Below are positions 1 through 9,090 of a stretch of 32,417 nucleotides of DNA, piece after piece. The notes beneath the pieces were generated by a model that saw nothing but the letters and a program-made list of their open reading frames with translations, made no database searches and was not told where the DNA came from. The translations under genes and the position numbers were made by a program. Position 1 is the first letter of the stretch. Every line of letters begins with the position of its first letter. Source of the stretch: Chara braunii. Taxonomy: Eukaryota; Streptophyta; Charophyceae; Charales; Characeae. The stretch lies in NCBI GenBank assembly GCA_003427395.1, contig BFEA01000392.1:375751-408167 (forward strand), in the 5' to 3' direction.

Positions 1-113
1 TTACCTACTCCTAAAAAGATTGTAAACCAAAGGTAAAAACTTAAAAAAATGCCAGCTATACCGTAGAAACACATTACAGCCCCTTGTGGGGTAAAAATAT
101 ATATATATATATA

Positions 114-266
114 TTTTTTAATTATTATTGAAAGAAAGGCCCTTATACCAGACCTCTATCCCCGTGGTGGTAAGAGAACCACCGGGATTGAGGCTTTGCC
201 TATCGGGCCGCTCCATCTATTGGTGGGGAGCATCACCTGCTGGAAACCGGGTCCAGCGTCCCTTAA
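114..266 (-). mobile_element. A-tailed SINE-like retroposon, GGGACGCTGG family, copy 1
   Basis: Read on the minus strand, the element starts near TTAAGGGACGCTGGACCC and runs through CTCCCCACCAATAGATGGAGC. It ends in an A/T-rich tail. The same 150-bp unit recurs at about 25100-25229 (closest copy, including the AGAACC...GGGATTGAGG part) and in part at 14887-15036, 15074-15165, 31197-31270, 2424-2520, 7955-8035 and 18170-18250. Recurrence in both orientations plus a 3' A-run fits retroposition. I find no clear tRNA box A/B in it. Confidence 0.6.
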
Positions 267-303
267 ATTCATCTTTACAGAATTGTAGATCATTGAATGT
301 TCT
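266..303 (-). other. Weak candidate downstream exon, running into a SINE
   Basis: On the minus strand a near-ideal acceptor (TTTTTTCTCTTTTCTGCAG) is followed in phase 0 by RTFNDLQFCKDEF. The sequence then enters the head of a GGGACGCTGG retroposon. The spacing from exon 5 (about 4.4 kb) resembles the two preceding introns. A donor is available either at T|GTAAAG inside the block or at GCAG|GTGATG inside the SINE, but neither keeps phase 0. This could be a decayed or exonised segment, or chance. Confidence 0.2.
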
Positions 304-640
304 CTGCAGAAAAGAGAAAAAATATATTTCTTAGGTAACTACATATACCTACAATTAAAAAACTGAAAGCGCCCAAAAAAATAGAAAAAGCCCAAAAGTA
401 GTTTATGAATTTCCGCGAACCTATTATAGGCTCTAATCTGAAAACTTGAGACTTGCAAGGTTGAATTTTCACAAAAAGAATCCTCCATAGATGAACTGAT
501 CTATTTCTATTACCTTTCTCTTTATATTTTCGAAATTATCATACAAAAATCAGTATATGCAATCCTATTTATTTTCATTTATTATTTATGTTCATTTATT
601 ATATATACAATTTCTTATATGTATATAATTTCTTAAAACA
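267..640. other. AT-rich intron-like DNA
   Basis: Apart from the candidate acceptor at about 304-309, this stretch is AT-rich with ATTTATTT-type low complexity. I see no coding pattern in it. Confidence 0.5.
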
Positions 641-760
641 CCTCCAAGGGTTGTAGTGGTTACGAGACTTCGTTCCTGTGGCTGAGGGTGCTGGTTTGAG
701 GCCGTCTGTGCACGACGGGGCCTGATGCCCTAAAGCACATTGATCCGTAACACACACTCA
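640..760 (+). mobile_element. tRNA-like SINE head (Leu/Ser-tRNA type), uninterrupted copy
   Basis: The block has TTGTAGTGGTTACGAGAC (box A-like) and GGTGCTGGTTTGAGGCC (degenerate box B), followed by a CCTAAAGCAC tail. It aligns along its length with 22545-22800. There the same sequence is split by a 151-bp inverted-repeat element, so this copy serves as the empty-site comparison. Confidence 0.5.
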
Positions 761-1000
761 AATTGACTTTGGATACATTTTTGGATATTCGCGATAGCAA
801 TTCGTGCATGTATGTTTTGCTATCCCCCTTCTAACGAGCAACATTCGTGCGCCAAGCAGGTATACCTTTGGCTAACCGATGGAACGAGCATGTTAGAACC
901 GCCATTGATAGACCAACCTTCAAAGTCCATAAATGGCTGGGTAAGAGAGGGCCCCACAGGTATGCTGCTATTACTTTATGTTTTTTGTCAAAAAGATGAC

Positions 1001-1157
1001 TTAAACCGCAAGTAGACGGCCCCAGCCTTGCAGAAAGTTTTTGTTGCCACAAGCAAAACTCAGAGGGGCCGCGCGGTGTGGGGCGTCGTTGAAAAAAAAA
1101 ATTGGCGGCCTCCGAAGTGGTGTGGGTTTCGTGCTGTGTGGTGTACTGGTGCTTTAA
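1001..1157. mobile_element. Degenerate TTAA-flanked miniature inverted-repeat element
   Basis: TTAA at 1001-1004 and at 1154-1157 bounds 149 bp. The outer ends (ACCGCAAGTA and, at the right, GTACTGGTGCT) resemble the better preserved termini at 13006 and 13148. The interior has a GTTGAAAAAAAAAATTGGCG string that recurs at about 12460-12490. Confidence 0.4.
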
Positions 1158-1720
1158 AAATTAAAATGTGTGTGGAGACAAAAATCATTGATGACTTAAA
1201 AATTAAAACAGAAACCCGGGACTGAACTTGAGAAAACAGAAACCCGGGAGAAAAAGGAACTTCTACACCCGTGGAATGGATGCGTCTGTGCTTCACATCT
1301 GAGTTCTGAACTGACAAGACAGCTACCTTCTTCCCCTTTTTTTTTTTTTCCTTTTTTTTTTTTTTTTNTTAATCCCCCGGGAATTTCACTCAACCTAACC
1401 TACGGTACCTACCCGAATGTGCCTATCGATCTGGTTAACAGGGACCCCCACTTTTCGGCCCTGGTTACACCCCCCAGCACTGAAAAGTGCATTTGGGGAT
1501 TTTTTTTTTTCAGCTTTTTTTTTTTTTTTTTGCCCTTTTTTTTTTGGGTCAGTAGGGCTTTGTTAACCGCTTCTCCAATGGAGATGCCTAGGACACACAC
1601 ACTCAGCGAGAGCCCGTATCTTATGGTTATGCAGGAGGTCAGCTACGGATTTCGCCTTTTTTTTTTTTAAACACGCCCCCGCCAGTGTTAGTGGTGCAGA
1701 TTTCGCCTTTAGTCCAAACG
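1158..1720. other. Low-complexity and retroposon debris
   Basis: The stretch holds T-runs at 1337-1370 (with one N at 1368), 1501-1550 and 1659-1668. A partial GGGACGCTGG-family tail follows (AAACACGCCCCCGCCAGTG, 1669-1712). No gene is supported. Confidence 0.45.
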
Positions 1721-1769
1721 GTCCATAGCTTTTTCTGCATCAGATTGGAGAGTTCTGGAGATTGTAACT
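1721..1769 (-). other. Weak candidate exon with in-frame stop
   Basis: On the minus strand, after CTGTGACTGCATCAG, the frame reads QKVTISRTLQSDAEK, then AMDRLD and a TAA. The composition resembles the coiled-coil exons, and the block could be a terminal exon. The acceptor is poor in pyrimidines and the peptide is short, so chance is a serious alternative. Confidence 0.15.
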
Positions 1770-2330
1770 TTTTGCTGATGCAGTCACAGACCTATGATCT
1801 CACAATACTTTTTTGTGCCCACAGTCGCACTTAATGGAATTTTGACAACAAATGTTTGTCGTCTTGTATTAAAATTTAAAACCCATTTTCTTTCCAAGTG
1901 AAGTAGATATCAGACCACGAATGATCTGCCTACCTCTTTTCCTATTTAATATTTACACATTTTAGGCCTTTTAGCATTTTAATCGACTCCTTAGTACTTT
2001 GATTATTTAACATAAACCATCTTTTTCCAGGGTGCTCTCAGGAGTGTAATCATTTCTGATTTCCTCCTATCAGACTCAGACTCGGTTTTTACGAGACAGG
2101 TATGCTCTCACTCCCCCCACCCCACCTTTCTCAAAACATTTCCTTCATCTCTCTCAACAAAACAGGCTACCTTCGTCATTTCTCAGTTTTGAGTTCCCGT
2201 ACCCATACACCAGTCTGACCAGGCGCCATGGGGGGTTATCCATCATCTTCTGCCTCCCACGCTGGAAAATTTTACGGGCCCGCTTTGCTCTTTGGCTTGT
2301 TTCCAAATGGTCATCAGGCTACCTTCTTCC
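1770..2330. other. No recognisable feature
   Basis: Mixed-composition sequence without a convincing coding frame. AGGCTACCTTC occurs at 2164 and 2316. The second copy is the left flank of the foldback element that follows, and a related sequence ends the element near 32100. Confidence 0.4.
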
Positions 2331-2332
2331 CC

Positions 2333-2419
2333 CGAATACAACGTACGGTCATTATAGCTGTGTATCTATAGACTGAAAGATGCCTCAAATACAGCTATAA
2401 TGACCGTATGTTGCATTCG
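2333..2419. repeat. Foldback element with 29-bp inverted arms
   Basis: The left arm at 2333-2361 and the right arm at 2391-2419 are reverse complements at 27 of 29 positions by my alignment. They share the core CGGTCATTATAGCTGT and are separated by 29 bp. The same core occurs as a tandem array at 2727-2868. Confidence 0.75.
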
Positions 2420-2423
2420 TGAT

Positions 2424-2535
2424 GCTCCCCACCAATAGATGGAGCCTCTCCCCGGGTGCTAGTGGTGTCTGATCCTGTCAGCACCACTAGCACTGCAGGG
2501 GGGGCGTCTTAAAAAAAAATAATAATAATAATTAA
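2424..2535 (+). mobile_element. GGGACGCTGG-family retroposon, 3' part
   Basis: This is a plus-strand copy: CTCCCCACCAATAGATGGAG, then CTCTCCCCGGGTGCTAGTGG, ending in A9 and an (AAT)n tail. It abuts the foldback element directly. The 31197-31270 and 14887-15036 copies show the same middle region in reverse. Confidence 0.55.
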
Positions 2536-2726
2536 AAAAAAACATTATAAATATATCATGTCCCAAATGAAGGCAAATATTGATGAAATTAATAAGAATT
2601 GTCAGAGTACTTTGAGTGTGCTTTCGAGGATCGGGATCCCATAACCCTAGACCACGCAAGATCTCCCCTTCACGACTTACAAGTACATGACCTGCTATGC
2701 TAGCCGGCTTGACGGAAAGATACCCC

Positions 2727-2868
2727 AAATACAGCCATAATGACCGTACTTTGTATTCCGGTGAATACAGCTATAATGACCGTACGTTGTATTCGGGTGA
2801 ATACAGTTATAATGACCGTATTCCGGTGAATACAGCTATAATGACCGTACCTTGTATTCGGGTGAATA
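2727..2868. repeat. Tandem array of foldback-element termini (4 units)
   Basis: Four consecutive units of about 29-37 bp repeat TGAATACAGCTATAATGACC, followed by GTAC(G/T)TTGTATTCGG. Each unit is itself close to one arm of the 2333-2419 hairpin, so the array looks like amplified transposon ends. The units differ by a few substitutions and one internal deletion. Confidence 0.75.
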
Positions 2869-2984
2869 ATGTAGGCTTGGCAGTAGAGTACGTGTCAATG
2901 TCCTGAACCTACCGCTTCAATCTTTTTTTTTTTTTTTTGGTGAGATTAAAAAAAGGCATGGAGATGGCGAACGAGAAGATAAAA

Positions 2985-3085
2985 ATAGATTCCCTCGTTG
3001 GAGGCTTGAGCACGGATGTGGCTGCTACGGGGTTCCCCGTAATACTATAATGACAATAAAAAAGGCCTGAAAGGCCGTCATGTCC
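2985..3085 (+). mobile_element. 3' end of tRNA-headed SINE (second copy)
   Basis: From CCCTCGTTGGAGGCTTGAGC to AATAAAAAAGGCCTGAAAGG the sequence matches the 3' end of the minus-strand element at 30712-31095 almost base for base. The 5' two thirds are missing, as expected from 5' truncation during reverse transcription. Confidence 0.65.
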
Positions 3086-3565
3086 ATATTTGACAGGTAA
3101 TTGAATTGGTTGGGCTTAAAGAATTAGCCTTAAAAAAAAAAAAAGAAAAAAAAAAAAGATTAAAATAGATGGCCTGGATGTCGTGATCCGAACATAGGAC
3201 ATAAGAAGAAATGTTTTCAAAAATTCCTGGTGATTAGACAAGCTATCCACTGGATTTTCGCCGAATTGAGCCACAAAGGTAAATGCTGGGTTTAGGGTAA
3301 AAAGAAGGGGTAAAGGAGTAGTTTTGGGGACAGCTGAAGGTGAAGGTGGATGGAAATCTGTTCGTCTTTTTTGTGAGTTGGAAAATTTCGTGGATTTCAT
3401 TTTGAAAAAGGTTTTTTTTTTTTTTTGTCAAATCAACGGTAGAGTTATCCTACGCAGATCAACGGAACTGAGCAGAAAGAACAGACAAAGCAACGGGACT
3501 GAGCAGAAAGAACAGACAAAAACACTCGTGGACATCAAAACCTGCTATCACAATGATTCACAAAG
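3086..3565. other. No recognisable gene
   Basis: The stretch has A-runs at 3132-3157 and a T-run at 3412-3426. GGAACTGAGCAGAAAGAACAG and a near-copy occur at about 3464-3516, a short tandem duplication. The reading frame open across 3324-4208 on the plus strand is low complexity and crosses repeats. Confidence 0.4.
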
Positions 3566-3931
3566 AACTAAGAGACTCGGAAGCATGGACTTGAGGATGC
3601 GCCCCCTACGCCAGTTTTTGTCCGTTCTTTTTTCCGCCCTCTGTCTCGTTCTTCCTCCCCCCAATTTTTCTGCCCTTGATCTTGTTTTTTCTCCCCCCAT
3701 TTTTTCCGCCCTCGGTCTTGTTCACCCTCCCCCCCTCCCTCCACCCCCAACTAAGAGACTCGGAAGCATGGACTTGAGGACGCGCCCCCTACGCCAGTTT
3801 TTGTCCGTTCTTTTTTCCGCCCTCTGTCTGGTTCTTCCTCCCCCCAATTTTTCTGCCCTTGATCTTGTTTTTTCTCCCCCCATTTTTTCCGCCCTCGGTC
3901 TTGTTCCCCCTCCCCCGGTCCCTCCACCCCC
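3566..3931. repeat. Tandem duplication, two 183-bp copies
   Basis: AACTAAGAGACTCGGAAGCA starts copies at 3566 and 3749. They are nearly identical through the CCGCCCTCTGTCTGGTTCTT and CTCCCCCCATTTTTTCCGCC blocks. High identity implies a recent event. The pyrimidine-rich units also contain internal 30-35-bp sub-repeats built on TTTTTTCCGCCCTC(T/G)GTCT. Confidence 0.85.
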
Positions 3932-3943
3932 TTCCCCCCTGCC

Positions 3944-3944
<1 letters not shown>

Positions 3945-3984
<40 letters not shown>
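3945..3984. repeat. 40-nt poly(C) tract
   Basis: An uninterrupted C40 run is followed by A8. It directly follows the 183-bp tandem repeat. Such tracts are polymerase- and assembly-prone, so its exact length is uncertain. Confidence 0.9.
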
Positions 3985-3986
<2 letters not shown>

Positions 3987-3991
3987 AAAAA

Positions 3992-4265
3992 AGAAGCCAA
4001 TATTATTTGCATCAGGCCCAAGCACCCAAGGCAATGCATTACAAACAGGATGGTTCTAGGAAGCCCATGTACCCCAGCCTATCACCGCAGGTGGGGTCGC
4101 ACCATACCCCCGTATAGTTTATGGATCCGTACATCTGGGCCAAAGACCTCCTCCATGCAAGCACAGACTCGAAACGGTGACCTTGATGTCAAGAGCCAAG
4201 TCTCTTAACCACTACAAGTGGAATCATGATATCCACCCCACCCCTGCAAGGCCGTAGTGTCCAAC
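3992..4265 (-). mobile_element. Leu/Ser-tRNA-like SINE copy (minus)
   Basis: CAAGTCTCTTAACCACTACA is the reverse complement of the box A-like region. It is preceded by CAGACTCGAAAC (degenerate box B) and followed by ATCATGATATCCACCCC. The order matches the tandem copies at 14.1-14.9 kb. The copy is degenerate. Confidence 0.5.
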
Positions 4266-4682
4266 TCAACAACGCACACCACACTCAACACCTCACGGAC
4301 AACGCAAGTCTCGCACACTTCGTTCCAATCAGCACGTATGCTCCACTGGTACTTCACCCGGTCAGTAATGTAATGCGGGTCCCTTAACTGTGCACCAGTT
4401 CCCGGGAACATTGCACAGCTTACGATTCTTTTTTTTTTTTTTTTTTTTTTTTTTCTGGGACAAATGCACAGCTTACGATTCAATTCAATTCAATTCAATA
4501 CTTCTTCTGCTTCTTTGGTTTTCTTTTGATTTTGAGGGGGAAGGGGGGGAGGGACCCTTTTTGTAAATAAAAGCGCAATGCTGTGACCGACTGCTAATCT
4601 CTTCTTCACAGGTTGGATCGTTTCTTGGACCTCATGCATGTTCCCTGTCTCGCAAGGCACGGGGGCCCTCTCACTCATGTAC
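4266..4682. other. No recognisable gene
   Basis: The stretch holds a T24 run at 4431-4454, (CAATT)n at 4480-4498 and G-rich spacer. TGCACAGCTTACGATTC occurs on both sides of the T-run (4413-4429 and 4465-4481). This could be a target-site duplication flanking a poly(T), that is, minus-strand A-tailed, insertion remnant. Confidence 0.4.
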
Positions 4683-4772
4683 CTTCTCCTTGAGATATGC
4701 TGCTTCGCTCACCGCGACTTCCAGTTGCTCCCGAGCCTTCTTGGCTCTTTCTTCTGCAGCTTTCGCACGTGC
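4683..4772 (-). CDS. Coiled-coil exon 5 of 5 (30 codons, phase 0-0)
   Basis: The upstream intron ends in a TTTC/TCTC pyrimidine run (plus 4787-4835) followed by GGAACATACAG|GCA. The donor is AAG|GTACAT. The peptide begins ARAKAAEERAKKAREQL and ends AAYLKEK. It is Ala/Glu/Lys-rich and contains the kind of AEERAKKAREQLE string typical of long coiled coils in cytoskeletal or centriolar proteins. That comparison is general, and no family is recognised. If the donor is ignored the frame closes within three codons (V-H-E-stop), so this could instead be the 3'-terminal exon. Confidence 0.62.
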
Positions 4773-4786
4773 CTGTATGTTCCAAG

Positions 4787-4835
4787 AGAGAAAGAAAGAC
4801 AGAAAGAAAGAAAGAGAGAAAGAGAGAAAGCGAGA
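4787..4835. repeat. GAAA/GAGA purine tract
   Basis: AGAAAGAAAGACAGAAAG repeats form an imperfect microsatellite on the plus strand. On the minus strand this is the polypyrimidine tract in front of the exon 5 acceptor, so it may have a splicing role. Confidence 0.7.
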
Positions 4836-5585
4836 GATTTCGCCCGCAAACTTAGGGTTTCGTATACCAAGAGAGATTCTAGGGGTTAGGGGTGGGGAGG
4901 AAGAGGAAGGTGAAGGTGACCCTACATCAAATTGAAGTGGGACCAGAGTGCAGCAAATCGTGGACCTGGATTATCAAATTTGGCCTTGGGTCAAAACTGG
5001 AGAATCCACCCCAATGCAAATCTGCAATTTGAATTCCCCGGACAGTGGAATGCATATTTTAAAAATTGAACACATTTTGAATCATGCACGGAAGAGAGCG
5101 GACAAGCAGACAACACCCGACTTTTCCCTTGTTCAAATTTCTTTCTTTTTAAATTATCTCCTTTGCTTGCTTAATTCAATCTTAGGTAGTTGCTGTTAGG
5201 TTTGGCCTGACTTCACACGTGGCAGTTCATCACGAGCGCTGGGCGCGGCGCTACCAGGAGCGCTGCGCCCCGCCCTGGGATGGGACAGCGCAGAGGTGGG
5301 CTATGGTGAAGGCGCGTGGCGGTGACGGTCGCCATCTCTTCTCTCAACCAGGCGCTTTGCGCATGCACAGGTGACTGGAGGCGCTTGTCCACACCACGTC
5401 ACAGGCTGATGTGGCGGATGGACTGACTCCCATTGGCTTTTTTCTTCTAGGAGTTCCACGTTTCACTCCATTGCTGCTGCGGTTTTGCACGTGGCATATG
5501 GCCTGGGAGGCGTTGGCTATGTCAACGCCGGTGGAGTACAGTGGAGTCAGCCCTTGGTAAACTGAAGTGCGAGTGCAGTGGTGAC
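4836..5585. other. No recognisable feature
   Basis: Unique-looking intronic sequence. The part after 5210 is GC-rich (GGGCGCGGCGCTACCAGGAG region) and shades into the CAT minisatellite. I see no convincing coding frame. Confidence 0.4.
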
Positions 5586-6143
5586 TGCCATCATGAGGAA
5601 GTGGGTGCGTCAGCATAATCAGGGCGCTGCTCGGCATCAGCAACGGGGCGCTGATCATCACCAGCACGATCATCAACAGGGCACAGTTTGACACCATCAT
5701 CACAGTCAGGGTTCGTCATCATCATTAGGGTGCTGTTCGTCGTCATCATCATCATCACCATCATCATCAACAGGGCGTGGTTCGACATCATCATCACGGT
5801 AATGGTTCGTCATCAGCATCAGGTGCCATCACTATCATCATCATCAGGGTGCCGCTCGCCATCAACATCAAGGCATGGGTGGAGTCATTATCCACGCTGC
5901 TCATCATGATGATCATCATCATCATTGTGTCTTCATAGGGCGCCGCTGGGGTTGCTCGTTATCATCATCATCATTGTCATTACGCCAGTGTCATTACCAT
6001 CATCAATAGTTCACCATCATAAGGCGCTGTTGGCGAAGCTCGTCATCATAGGGCGCTGCTCACCATCATCATCACTAGGCCATCATCCAAGGTGCTCGTC
6101 ATTTAGCACCATCATCATCCTTTTGTCATCACAGGGCGCGGTG

Positions 6144-6174
<31 letters not shown>

Positions 6175-6400
6175 AGCAATCTGTAATCATAGGGCGCTGT
6201 TGGTGCTGTTCTTCAGTATGATCAGCAACATCATTCTGTCTTCATTTTCATCATTACTATCATCATCATCATTTTGTTATCATTAGATGTTGCCTTCCAA
6301 GGCCTTGTTTGCCTTTCACACCAGCAGGTGAGTTGGTTGTCATCATCATCTTCATCATCATCATTTTCAGGATGCTGTTCATCGTCATCAGCAAATCCAA
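5586..6400. repeat. Degenerate CAT-based minisatellite with GGGCGC inserts
   Basis: About 800 bp of (CAT)n/(ATC)n is punctuated by AGGGCGCTG(C/T)TC or close variants (AGGGTGCTG, AGGGCGCGG) every 25-60 bp. The higher-order unit is a short GGGCGCTG box plus a variable CAT run. Open frames reading His- or Ile-rich or Met-rich peptide here follow from the repeat and are not genes. Confidence 0.85.
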
Positions 6401-6534
6401 CAAAAGAAAACTCTCATCTACCTTTCTTCATCATATCTTAGGAATTTGAGTTTCTAAAACTCTTGAGGCTCGTTTTTCTTTTCTCCACTATTAATTTCTG
6501 GTTCCCCCTCGGGCGCATTAATGAATTATTTTTG

Positions 6535-7285
6535 TGTGGGTGGGGGGTTGGGGTTTTAAGGAGGGGAGCTCTACTCCGCAAGGGCTTCACAAGGTGGGGG
6601 GTGAAATGCCCTGGAGGGAGTAGGGGCAGATTTTTGGGGGTTGCCCTATTCTGGGGCTGGGAGAGATGTATGGGCTGGCATCATATCCCAGCGGAGGCAG
6701 ATAGGGGTGAGGATCGTGAGGGGGTGGCTGAGGCATACTTTGGGTGGAACTGGATGCCTTAGTGGAAGTAGGGGGAGGAAGCAGGTATATCCCAAGTTGG
6801 GGCCGATAAGGAGAGTTTGTGATCAGGGCAGTCCTTTTCGGTGGAGGCAGCGGAGGGATAGGGGGAGGTGTAGGGGAGGGGGGGAAATAATCTACAGCAA
6901 CGTTTGAAATTCTGGTTCTCCTCTGTAGTGTAAACAAATTACTTCTGGTGAGGGGGTGGGTTGGGGGAGAGCTCTAGTCTGCAGGGGCTTCACAAGGAGG
7001 GAGGTGATTGCCCTGAAGGGAGACGGGGCAGATTTTAGGGGATGCTCTATTCTGGGGCTGGGGGAGATGTATGGGTCGACATCATATCCCAGCGGAGGCA
7101 GATAAGGGCAAGGGGTTGGCAGAGGCATACTTTGGGTGGGAGCTGGATGCCTTTGTGGGAGTAGGGGGGGGGAATGGGTTTGTCCCAAGTTGGGGCCGAT
7201 GAGGAGTGCTCGTGATCAGGGGCGGTCCTTTTCGGTGGAGGCAGCGGTGGGGCAGGGGAATGAGGGGAAAGGGGGGAATTTCTAT
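6535..7285. repeat. Segmental direct duplication, two copies of about 340-370 bp
   Basis: Copy 1 (about 6535-6890) and copy 2 (about 6945-7280) align through GAGCTCTA(C/G)TC, GGGCTTCACAAGG, ATCATATCCCAGCGGAGGCA, CCCAAGTTGGGGCCGAT and CCTTTTCGGTGGAGGCAGCG. Divergence is moderate. On the minus strand both copies can be read as Pro-rich peptide with shared strings such as YRPQLG or HRPQLG, YLPPLGYD and PYISPSPRI. Copy 2 needs a frame change. This could be a duplicated fragment of an old Pro-rich coding region. Confidence 0.75.
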
Positions 7286-7950
7286 ATCCTTTTCTTGACT
7301 TTGGTTGGTACCTTTTCTGATTCTTCCTGGAATATTCAAAACAAGCACCCTTGTTATTTCTTGGTAGTTTGAAGAATCTCTCAGGACTCTGAGGGACTGT
7401 TGGTGGTTTATACGAAGCTGCACTGGAATTAGACTGTTATATTCAGGATCCGTGGCTGTTCCATGCCAGAACGACGCTGGCCGGAGCCGGGGTGATGCCC
7501 TGTAACTTGCCGAAGGTGAGGGCATGAGGCCTTGTAGAGAGATCTGGGGATGCTATGCGGGGGCATCCTAAGGGACAGCTGGGGGTTGCTGACACACGAC
7601 GACACTGGCCGGAGCTGGAGTCAGTCGCGTTGCTCTGTAACCTAGCGGATAGGGGGCGTGAGGCGTGGATGAGTTTGTCGGAGAATAAGTCAGTTTTGGT
7701 GAGCTTTGTTATGATCTGCTGGAATTCCCTTAGATACTTGAGTGTTCGGAGAATTGCGGGCGGATTTCAGGAGGTGTTTAGTGATCGTAAAAAAGGATTC
7801 GTAGTTTTTCTCATCATCTATATTCGTAGTTTTCTCATCATCTATCCTGATTTTCAGCAGTTTGTTTATGATCCTGGAGGATACTCTCAAGCCGAAACCG
7901 GGTAATGGCCCCGGTACTTTAATTTGTTCATAAATCTTTTCTACATGTCT
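7286..7950. other. No recognisable gene; short internal duplications
   Basis: GACGCTGGCCGGAGCCGGGG (7472) and GACACTGGCCGGAGCTGGAG (7601) are related blocks. TTCGTAGTTTTTCTCATCATC and a near-copy sit next to each other at about 7798-7845. The 116-residue plus-strand reading here shows no recognisable domain. Confidence 0.4.
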
Positions 7951-7954
7951 TCAT

Positions 7955-8035
7955 ATGGGACGCTGGGCCCGATTCCCAGCACGTGCTTTTCCCCACGAAT
8001 AGATTGGAGCATTTGTCCCAAAAAAAAAAAAAAGG
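7955..8035 (+). mobile_element. GGGACGCTGG-family retroposon, short copy
   Basis: ATGGGACGCTGGGCCCGATT and CCCCACGAATAGATTGGAGC are followed by A13. The copy aligns with 18170-18240, including the ATGTATGATGGGA-like lead-in, and ends in an A-run. Confidence 0.5.
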
Positions 8036-8410
8036 TTTTGCCAGTTTTAATCCTCTGTTATGGGGAAAGGGAGGGGGGGGGGGGCCACGTATGAAAACCT
8101 TTAGGGCGATTGAAAACATGACGAGGGGGGCGTCACCAAACTACTCGTGAGATGTCTAGAAATATATTGATGTGTACTATGTGTAAATACTAAATACATT
8201 GAAAAAGGGAAAGCAAGAGTCTGAAAGACTAAAAGCATAAATGGGCAACGTACGCTCATCAGAGAGAAGGTGAGGGGAAAAAAGCATTCGCCTGTTCTTT
8301 TGTCTTTCTCACCTTTGGCAAGTGGTAGACTGAGAAGGCCTAAAATCCTTCCCAAATCTTTGCGCCTTTCACACGTTGGATGTGGAGATGCTCATACCTC
8401 CCCATGACGG

Positions 8411-8411
8411 T

Positions 8412-8453
<42 letters not shown>
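8411..8453. repeat. 43-nt poly(T) tract
   Basis: An uninterrupted T-run, adjacent to a small plus-strand frame (8456-8680) that has no recognisable homology. Confidence 0.9.
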
Positions 8454-8457
<4 letters not shown>

Positions 8458-8676
8458 GGGCTCTGGCTGGTCGGTAAGTTTTATACTAACTTTATATAGT
8501 GCTCTTCTTCTTTTCGTTCTTCAAGTTTTTTCAAATGGATGTCCTGATGTTATGGCCACTGAAGATCATCCCATTGTGAATCAGATCCACAAACATTCTC
8601 TCAGCCACTCATCATATCAACCCAATGATGGAGACACCGAAGATGATATCTCCTCATTTGGCAATATAGCCAAGGC

Positions 8677-8820
8677 ATGAAGAAGAAGAAGAACAACTAA
8701 AAGGAAGAAGGACAATGATGACGACGACGACGACGACAACGACGATGACGGTGATGGTGAAGAAGAAGAAGAAGAAGAAGAAGAAGAAGAAGATGACGAC
8801 GACGACGGCGGCGACGACGA

Positions 8821-8851
<31 letters not shown>

Positions 8852-8922
8852 AATGAAGAAGAAGAAGAAGAAGACGAAGAAGAAGAAGAAGAAGAAGAAG
8901 AAGATAAGAGAAGAAAGAAGAA

Positions 8923-8960
<38 letters not shown>

Positions 8961-8975
8961 AGATGGAGGAGAAAT
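8677..8975. repeat. GAA/GAC trinucleotide microsatellite block
   Basis: Runs of GAAGAA and GACGAC alternate over 300 bp, purine-rich on the plus strand. It lies just inside the intron downstream of exon 4. Long open frames (poly-Ser, poly-Thr, poly-Lys) arise only from the repeat. Confidence 0.9.
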
Positions 8976-9006
8976 GATTGGTAAGGGGAGTGTTTGTTCG
9001 CGCTAC

Positions 9007-9090
9007 CGTTTCGTTATCCAACCTGGTCGACCAATCTTGCGACGCGGTTTTGAACTCTTGCTGCAATTCCTCCTCTCTCTCCTTCATTCT
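9007..9090 (-). CDS. Coiled-coil exon 4 of 5 (28 codons, phase 0-0)
   Basis: The acceptor is CATCATCTTCAG|AGA and the proposed donor is ACG|GTAGCG, which is weaker but keeps phase 0. A GTTGGA upstream (ACCAG|GTTGGA) is an alternative donor and would give phase 2. The peptide starts RMKEREEELQQEF and ends STRLDNET. It is Glu/Gln/Lys-rich, with Leu9 and Phe13 in helical register. The STRLDNET end resembles RTRLDAEK in exon 3. A 300-bp GAC/GAA trinucleotide tract lies in the intron just after the donor (8677-8975). Nonsense poly-Ser reading continues from the exon into that tract and should not be annotated as protein. Confidence 0.6.

Noticed and set aside
3324-4208. 294-codon plus-strand frame with poly-Pro
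   Set aside because: It crosses a 183-bp tandem duplication, a C40 run and a reversed SINE. The length comes from low-complexity DNA.
5586-6400. CRISPR-like array
   Set aside because: Spacing and repeats are irregular and made of CAT trinucleotides. There are no constant direct repeats with unique spacers, and the context is eukaryotic.
8456-8680. 74-codon plus-strand frame with a hydrophobic start (secretory peptide?)
   Set aside because: It begins right after a poly(T) run and ends at the microsatellite. There is no recognised domain or splice context, so chance is more likely.
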